DNA from: Acinetobacter sp. SAAs474
GTDB taxonomy: Bacteria; Pseudomonadota; Gammaproteobacteria; Pseudomonadales; Moraxellaceae
Length of the DNA: 64,000 bases
Assembly (NCBI RefSeq): GCF_032823475.1
Contig: NZ_CP127915.1
Coordinates: 434,001 to 498,000 of the forward strand
Direction: 5' to 3'
Below are positions 59,122 to 64,000 of this stretch, one piece after another (position 1 is the first letter of the stretch; each line of letters starts with the position of its first letter). A program made the position numbers and the translations under genes. A model generated the notes under the pieces. That model did not search any database, was not told the DNA's origin, and saw only the letters and a list, made by a program, of their open reading frames with translations.

Positions 59122-60312
59122 TTATGCAATTACTTTAGCAACTACACCAGCACCTACTGTACGACCACCTTCACGGATCGCAAAACGTAAGCCTGCGTCC
59201 ATTGCGATTGGGTGGATTAATTCTACTGACATTTCAACGTTGTCACCAGGCATAACCATTTCAACGCCATCTTTAAGTGAGATCGCGCCAGTTACGTCAG
59301 TTGTACGGAAGTAGAACTGTGGACGGTAACCGTTAAGGAATGGAGTATGACGACCACCTTCTTCTTTAGAAAGTACGTATACTTCTGCATCAAATTTAGT
59401 GTGCGGCTTGATTGTACCTGGTTTTGCAAGTACTTGACCACGTTGTACGTCTTCACGCTTAGTACCACGTAGAAGAATACCACAGTTCTCACCTGCACGG
59501 CCTTCGTCAAGAAGTTTACGGAACATTTCAACGCCAGTTACAGTTGTTTTAACTGTATCTTTAATACCAACGATTTCAACTTCTTCGCCAACTTTAACGA
59601 TACCAGTTTCTACACGACCAGTAACTACTGTACCACGACCAGAAATTGAGAATACATCTTCAATTGGCATTAAGAATGGAAGGTCAATTGCACGCTCTGG
59701 CTCTGGGATGTAAGAGTCAAGTGCTTCAACAAGTGCAACTACTGCATCTTCGCCATACTGACCCGCTTCACCGTTAAGTGCAGCAAGTGCAGAACCACGG
59801 ATTACTGGAGTGTCATCACCTGGGAAGTCATAAGTAGAAAGAAGTTCACGTACTTCCATTTCTACTAATTCAAGTAATTCTTCGTCATCAACAAGGTCGC
59901 ATTTGTTTAAGAATACAACGATGTATGGTACACCTACTTGGCGAGAAAGTAGGATGTGTTCACGAGTTTGTGGCATTGGACCATCAGTCGCAGCACATAC
60001 AAGGATCGCACCATCCATTTGCGCAGCACCAGTAATCATGTTTTTAACATAATCGGCGTGTCCTGGGCAGTCTACGTGCGCGTAGTGACGGATTGGAGAG
60101 TCATATTCTACGTGTGAAGTATTAATGGTAATACCACGTGCTTTTTCTTCTGGAGCAGAGTCAATTGCAGCGTAATCTTTTGCTTCACCGCCGAATTTTT
60201 TTGCACAAACAGTTGCAATCGCAGCTGTTAAAGTTGTTTTACCATGGTCAACGTGACCAATTGTGCCCACGTTAACGTGTGGCTTATTACGTTCAAACTT
60301 AGCCTTAGCCAT
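59122..60312 (-). CDS. tuf: Elongation factor Tu
   Basis: A 396-residue EF-Tu with G1 GHVDHGKT (19-26), effector-region [13 protein letters not shown]3 DCPGH, G4 NKCD, and domain 2/3 landmarks. It carries aminoacyl-tRNA to the ribosome. Four tRNA genes lie directly upstream, and the unit matches the E. coli thrU-tyrU-glyT-thrT-tufB order, so this is the tufB-type copy. Confidence 0.97.
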   Translation of the reverse strand: MAKAKFERNKPHVNVGTIGHVDHGKTTLTAAIATVCAKKFGGEAKDYAAIDSAPEEKARGITINTSHVEYDSPIRHYAHVDCPGHADYVKNMITGAAQMDGAILVCAATDGPMPQTREHILLSRQVGVPYIVVFLNKCDLVDDEELLELVEMEVRELLSTYDFPGDDTPVIRGSALAALNGEAGQYGEDAVVALVEALDSYIPEPERAIDLPFLMPIEDVFSISGRGTVVTGRVETGIVKVGEEVEIVGIKDTVKTTVTGVEMFRKLLDEGRAGENCGILLRGTKREDVQRGQVLAKPGTIKPHTKFDAEVYVLSKEEGGRHTPFLNGYRPQFYFRTTDVTGAISLKDGVEMVMPGDNVEMSVELIHPIAMDAGLRFAIREGGRTVGAGVVAKVIA

Positions 60313-60463
60313 GTTTCACCTTCCTCGTTTACGTCGAACACAATACCTGAGCAAACTCAGCCTCGACATATTATCCAAAAAAATGGACGCCTAATACTCG
60401 AAAAGCAGACTAATAAGCCTGCTTCTTGGAAATCTTGTGCAATCAAGTTGCTAAATTGTAATC

Positions 60464-60538
<75 letters not shown>

Positions 60539-60554
60539 AAAACTAATGCTTCAA

Positions 60555-60630
60555 TGGAGCGGGAGACGAGGGTCGAACTCGCGACATGTAGCTTGGAAGG
60601 CTACCGCTCTACCAACTGAGCTACTCCCGC
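60555..60630 (-). tRNA. tRNA-Gly (TCC)
   Basis: A 76-base tRNA with encoded CCA; acceptor GCGGGAG/CTCCCGC and anticodon loop CTTCCAA giving TCC. Confidence 0.95.
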
Positions 60631-60669
60631 ACGGTGTTGGTACAAAACCACTTATTGAAGTATTAAAAT

Positions 60670-60753
60670 TGGTGGTGAGAGAAGGATTCGAACCTTCGAA
60701 GCTTACGCGACAGAGTTACAGTCTGTTCCCTTTGACCGCTCGGGAATCTCACC
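60670..60753 (-). tRNA. tRNA-Tyr (GTA)
   Basis: An 84-base class II tRNA with a long variable arm and encoded CCA; acceptor GGTGAGA/TCTCACC and anticodon GTA. Confidence 0.95.
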
Positions 60754-60808
60754 ATTTTACACTTACTTTCAGTGCCGTTCTTTACTTTACGTTTTAAACT
60801 ACCTAAGA

Positions 60809-60884
<76 letters not shown>

Positions 60885-60925
60885 GTTTCTTAGTGTTTCG
60901 TACGTTTCGTATCGGAACGGTGTGC

Positions 60926-60953
60926 AGTTTAGCAAAACTTAGAATACTTGCAA
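60926..60953 (-). promoter_or_regulatory. Promoter of the tRNA(Thr-Tyr-Gly-Thr)-tuf unit
   Basis: On the minus strand TTGCAA (60953-60948) and TAAACT (60931-60926) are 16 bases apart, followed by a GC-containing discriminator (GCACACCG) before tRNA-Thr(TGT). Such a discriminator is typical of stringently controlled stable-RNA promoters. Confidence 0.6.
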
Positions 60954-60982
60954 GTGTTTTTTTTAAAAAAAGTGCAAAAAAC

Positions 60983-62476
60983 TTATAAAATCAATCCATT
61001 TGATGATAATTCAACCGCTTTGATCACTGCGCGAGCTTTTATTTGCGTTTCATTCCATTCAGATTCGGGATCTGAATCTGCAACTAGACCCGCTCCTGCC
61101 TGAACAAAGACTTTATTTTGACAAATAACACAGGTACGAATCGCAATCGACATATCCATTTCACCATGCCAGCCTAAATATCCCACTGCCCCGCCAAAAA
61201 CACCACGTTTTACAGGTTCAACCTCATCAATAATCTCCATTGCACGTATTTTAGGTGCACCTGAAAGTGTACCAGCAGGAAAAGTGGCTTTAAAAACATC
61301 TAAAGCATCAACATCATCACGCACCTCTCCTTGCACATTAGACACAATATGCATCACATGCGAATAACGTTCGATTACCATTTGATCTGTGACCTGAACT
61401 TTACCAATTTTTGAGACTCGTCCAATATCATTACGACCAAGATCAATTAACATTAAATGTTCGGCAATTTCTTTTTCATCCGAAAGTAAATCCCGCTCAA
61501 GTGCCAAATCTTCTTCTTTGGTTTTACCACGTGGCCGTGTCCCAGCCAATGGGCGTACTGTCGCAATACCTTGCTCTAAACGAGATAAAATTTCCGGAGA
61601 TGAACCCACAATATGAAACGGCTGTTGATGATCTAACGTCCGTCCTTGCACCAAAAATAAATAAGGTGATGGATTTAGATGACGTAAAGCACGATAGACT
61701 TGCAAAGGTTCACCATCAAAATCAGATACCATACGATGTCCAGGCACCACCTGCATCACATCACCAGCACGGATATACGCTTTAACAGTTTCAATCGACT
61801 CAAGATACTTATCTTTGCCTGTCAACGATTCAAAATGGGGCGCAGTATGAGGTTTGGCCTGTAAATCAACTGGTGTTGCCAACAAGGCTTCTAGGGCATC
61901 CAGTTGCTGCTGTGCAGCAGCATATGCCTCTGGATGACTAACATCTGCATGTACAACTAAGAATAAAGTATCTTTTAAATTATCAAAAACAATCACTGTT
62001 TTAGATAGCATCATCCAAATATCAGGCAATCCTACAGGATCTGCCTCAGGAGCATTATTCAGTTTTGGCTCAATATAACGAACAGCATCATAACCAAAAT
62101 AACCCACCAAACCACCAGTAAAGCTCGGTAACTCAGGTAAATCTTGTTGGGTTGGAACATTAAACTGTGCTTGAAAGTCACGAATAAATTGAAATGGATC
62201 TAAACACGCTTGCTGCTGAACTTCGCCATTACTTTGCTGTATGGTCAATACGCCTGCATTACAAGAAAAAACGGTCGACTCACCCAAACCAATAATTGAA
62301 AATCGTGCCCAGTTTTCTCCACCCTCGACTGACTCAAACAAATAGGCTTGTTGATGTTGCTTGAGTCGTGCAAATACTGAAAGCGGTGTTTCTGTATCCG
62401 CTAAACGACGACGATAAACAGGAATCAGATTATAACCCTGTGCTTTAAGTGCTGAAAATTGAGCTAGTGTGGTCAT
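60983..62476 (-). CDS. trpE: Anthranilate synthase component I
   Basis: A 497-residue enzyme that, with TrpG, makes anthranilate from chorismate. The N-terminal regulatory domain has YLFESVEGGENWARFSIIG near residues 49-67, in the region that binds feedback tryptophan. The catalytic domain has FLVQGRTL, VRPLAGTRPRGKTKEED, DLGRNDIGRVS and FPAGTLSGAPKIRAMEIID. No leader peptide with Trp codons is evident upstream. trpG is not adjacent in this window; gph lies upstream on the same strand. Confidence 0.95.
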   Translation of the reverse strand: MTTLAQFSALKAQGYNLIPVYRRRLADTETPLSVFARLKQHQQAYLFESVEGGENWARFSIIGLGESTVFSCNAGVLTIQQSNGEVQQQACLDPFQFIRDFQAQFNVPTQQDLPELPSFTGGLVGYFGYDAVRYIEPKLNNAPEADPVGLPDIWMMLSKTVIVFDNLKDTLFLVVHADVSHPEAYAAAQQQLDALEALLATPVDLQAKPHTAPHFESLTGKDKYLESIETVKAYIRAGDVMQVVPGHRMVSDFDGEPLQVYRALRHLNPSPYLFLVQGRTLDHQQPFHIVGSSPEILSRLEQGIATVRPLAGTRPRGKTKEEDLALERDLLSDEKEIAEHLMLIDLGRNDIGRVSKIGKVQVTDQMVIERYSHVMHIVSNVQGEVRDDVDALDVFKATFPAGTLSGAPKIRAMEIIDEVEPVKRGVFGGAVGYLGWHGEMDMSIAIRTCVICQNKVFVQAGAGLVADSDPESEWNETQIKARAVIKAVELSSNGLIL

Positions 62477-62585
62477 AGTGATGTACTCTAAATGTATTTA
62501 AATATAAGGTTTGACTTGTATCGATATTTAAATTGAGCTTCGCCATCGAAAAACCACACACTGACGCATTACAATATTCCTTCAC

Positions 62586-63263
62586 TCAGCTTTTTGATTT
62601 TACTAACATTGTTAAATTTTCTACCACTTGTTGTGGCTGACAATCTAAAATATTTTCACCATGATTATACCCATAGCTCACAACAATACAATCAATGCCA
62701 GCACGACGAGCAGCCTCAACATCATTACTTGAATCACCAATCATTAACAGTTGCTGTGGTTGTAGCCCATAATGTTCAATACAGTAGAGCAATTGACGTG
62801 GATGAGGCTTTCTTTGTTCAAAACGATCCCCACCAATGACATCATCAAAATAATGATCTAATTTTAAGGTTTCCAGAATTGCTTTCGCAGGTATTTCAGG
62901 CTTATTGGTTACACAAACCAACGTTTTATGATGCATTTTCGCCCATATCAAAAATTCAACAACCCCCGCAAAAGGTTGTGTCGTTACACATGGCTCAGCA
63001 TTATAGACCGTTAGAAATGTTTCCAAGAGTCGCTGATGCTGAAGCAAATCTACTTGTCCAGTTAAATACTCCAGTACACTATGACAGAAAATAGCACTGC
63101 CCTTGCCAACCCAGTTACGAACCTGTTGTTCTGTTACACACGGAAGTTGCAAAATTTTCAAGCTCATATTCATCGCTCGATATAAATCAGACGCTGAATC
63201 AACTAGGGTTCCATCCAAATCAAATAAAATCACTTGACGTGTATCTAACTGAGCAATAGACAT
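62586..63263 (-). CDS. gph: Phosphoglycolate phosphatase (HAD superfamily)
   Basis: A 225-residue HAD phosphatase: motif I FDLDGTLVDS with the nucleophilic Asp, motif II VCVTNKPE, and motif IV GDSSNDVEAARRAG. It hydrolyses 2-phosphoglycolate formed in DNA repair. I chose ATG 63263 with GGAA just upstream; the frame runs 10 codons further, into the terminator of the next gene. The gph-trpE neighbourhood is shared with Pseudomonas, which supports the gph call over other HAD phosphatases. Confidence 0.88.
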   Translation of the reverse strand: MSIAQLDTRQVILFDLDGTLVDSASDLYRAMNMSLKILQLPCVTEQQVRNWVGKGSAIFCHSVLEYLTGQVDLLQHQRLLETFLTVYNAEPCVTTQPFAGVVEFLIWAKMHHKTLVCVTNKPEIPAKAILETLKLDHYFDDVIGGDRFEQRKPHPRQLLYCIEHYGLQPQQLLMIGDSSNDVEAARRAGIDCIVVSYGYNHGENILDCQPQQVVENLTMLVKSKS

Positions 63264-63274
63264 ATATATTTCCA

Positions 63275-63304
63275 TAAAGAAAAGGCATGCCATTGCATGC
63301 CTTT
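63275..63304 (-). terminator. Rho-independent terminator of the FHA gene
   Basis: AAAGGCATGC (63281-63290) and GCATGCCTTT (63295-63304) form a perfect 10-bp stem with a 4-base loop. On the minus strand a TTTTCTTT tail follows. It lies 16 bases after the FHA gene stop and just before gph. Confidence 0.8.
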
Positions 63305-63319
63305 AAAGATTCTTAAGTT

Positions 63320-64000
63320 TTATTGCTGAAATAATACCCAAGCAATAATCGCCACAATAATCAGAACAACAAGACTAATCAAGCCAATAGAGGCATTTTT
63401 TTGCACTTCTTTTTGTTGTTGTTCTGCATGATCTGCAACAGGTTCAACTGCTGCTGGTTCCGCTACAGAGGGAACAGCATGAATATCGATACCTTCTGGA
63501 ATAGGTGCTGGTTTTGGTACAGCAACACCTTGTGGCATACCATCACGATTAAGTTGTACCGAGTGATCACGCTCTTTTAATTCAGGCATACCTTGATCAT
63601 TCATTTGCTGAGCTGGATTTTTCTCGATCACTGATGTTGCTTGATCTTCTGGCTGGACAACTGCCACCACATCAACTGAAGATGGTGGTGATGCAACCTC
63701 AGCAGTCACAAGCTGCTCAGCCACGGCAGCTTCCTGCTGCGGATTCACATTCGATAATACAGAGAATTTTAGACTTGCAAACTGAACCATATCACCATGA
63801 TTTAAGATGGTTTCAGTATTGATGCGCTGATCATTGACAAAAGTACCGTTAGAAGAACCTAAGTCCTGTACAGATAAAACGTCATCTTTGAGTAACAATG
63901 CTGCATGTTTACGTGAAATTTCAGCAGATTGCAAAATTAAATCAGCACTCTGATGTCTTCCAACTAACATATCATGCTGAATCAAGATCTGTTGCCCAGC
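63320..64000 (-). CDS. FHA-domain membrane protein (partial)
   Basis: The frame is open through base 64000, so the true start is outside the window; a TTG at 63985 is unlikely to be it. The visible 226 residues begin within an FHA domain (phosphothreonine binding) with GRHQSADLIL, SRKHAALL and LGSSNGTFVN. Then comes a Pro/Ala/Val-rich low-complexity linker (about 80-195), and finally a C-terminal membrane anchor (IGLISLVVLIIVAIIAWVLF). This tail-anchored layout suggests a cytoplasmic FHA sensor tethered to the membrane. The partner kinase is unknown. Confidence 0.85.
   Translation of the reverse strand, partial: AGQQILIQHDMLVGRHQSADLILQSAEISRKHAALLLKDDVLSVQDLGSSNGTFVNDQRINTETILNHGDMVQFASLKFSVLSNVNPQQEAAVAEQLVTAEVASPPSSVDVVAVVQPEDQATSVIEKNPAQQMNDQGMPELKERDHSVQLNRDGMPQGVAVPKPAPIPEGIDIHAVPSVAEPAAVEPVADHAEQQQKEVQKNASIGLISLVVLIIVAIIAWVLFQQ

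Overview
The window is chromosomal DNA from an Acinetobacter-type gammaproteobacterium (Moraxellaceae). Evidence: AT-rich sequence; a RpoB with Acinetobacter length (1362 residues) and rifampicin-cluster numbering (D525, H535, S540); an OXA-type class D beta-lactamase remnant; an N-terminally extended UbiE; a polyphosphate:AMP phosphotransferase start; and gene orders shared with Pseudomonas/Acinetobacter (tpiA-secG-tRNA-rimP-nusA-infB-rbfA, pilBCD-coaE, gph-trpE). Most of it is core genome. I see no phage, CRISPR array or intact insertion sequence.

Layout. 1-4445: start of a PPK2-type kinase (minus), a conserved unknown, then the ubiquinone genes ubiE-ubiJ-ubiB. 4575-8006: a small zinc-ribbon membrane protein, a nitroreductase, a patatin-like lipase and an EamA transporter. 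8458-10725: hisIE immediately followed by a UvrD/FBH1-like helicase. 11227-17449: a six-gene Mrp/Mnh cation/proton antiporter operon with fused A and B subunits. 17903-19192: a compact self-contained cassette (promoter with embedded palindrome, small exported protein, YkgB/DUF417 membrane protein, TetR regulator apparently starting at ATT). 19320-26435 (minus): tpiA-secG, tRNA-Leu, three tRNA-fMet, rimP-nusA-infB-rbfA. 26708-31175: pilB-pilC-pilD-coaE. 31179-37524: EamA transporter, rlmB, ppnP, recN, a possible IS200/IS605 end relic, algH/yqgE-ruvX, a lipoprotein. 37659-42569: a D-2-hydroxyglutarate-type dehydrogenase divergent from serA, then two tandem RhtA-like exporters. 42870-44484: a small exported protein, an orphan strong terminator, a truncated OXA pseudogene and a GNAT acetyltransferase. 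44835-46549: TSUP transporter and truB. 46707-60884 (minus): the rpoC-rpoB-rplL-rplJ-rplA-rplK-nusG-secE transcription/translation block, tRNA-Trp, tuf, and tRNAs Thr-Gly-Tyr-Thr. 60983-64000: trpE, gph and a partial FHA protein.

How genes work together. SerA can make D-2-hydroxyglutarate as a by-product, and the divergently placed FAD dehydrogenase would recycle it. UbiE, UbiJ and UbiB act in one quinone pathway. PilB, PilC and PilD are assembly ATPase, platform and prepilin peptidase of type IV pili. The best candidates for something undescribed are the TetR/YkgB/small-exported-protein cassette with its ATT start and promoter palindrome, the OXA relic next to an orphan terminator that may mark a small RNA, and the repeat-rich serA control region.
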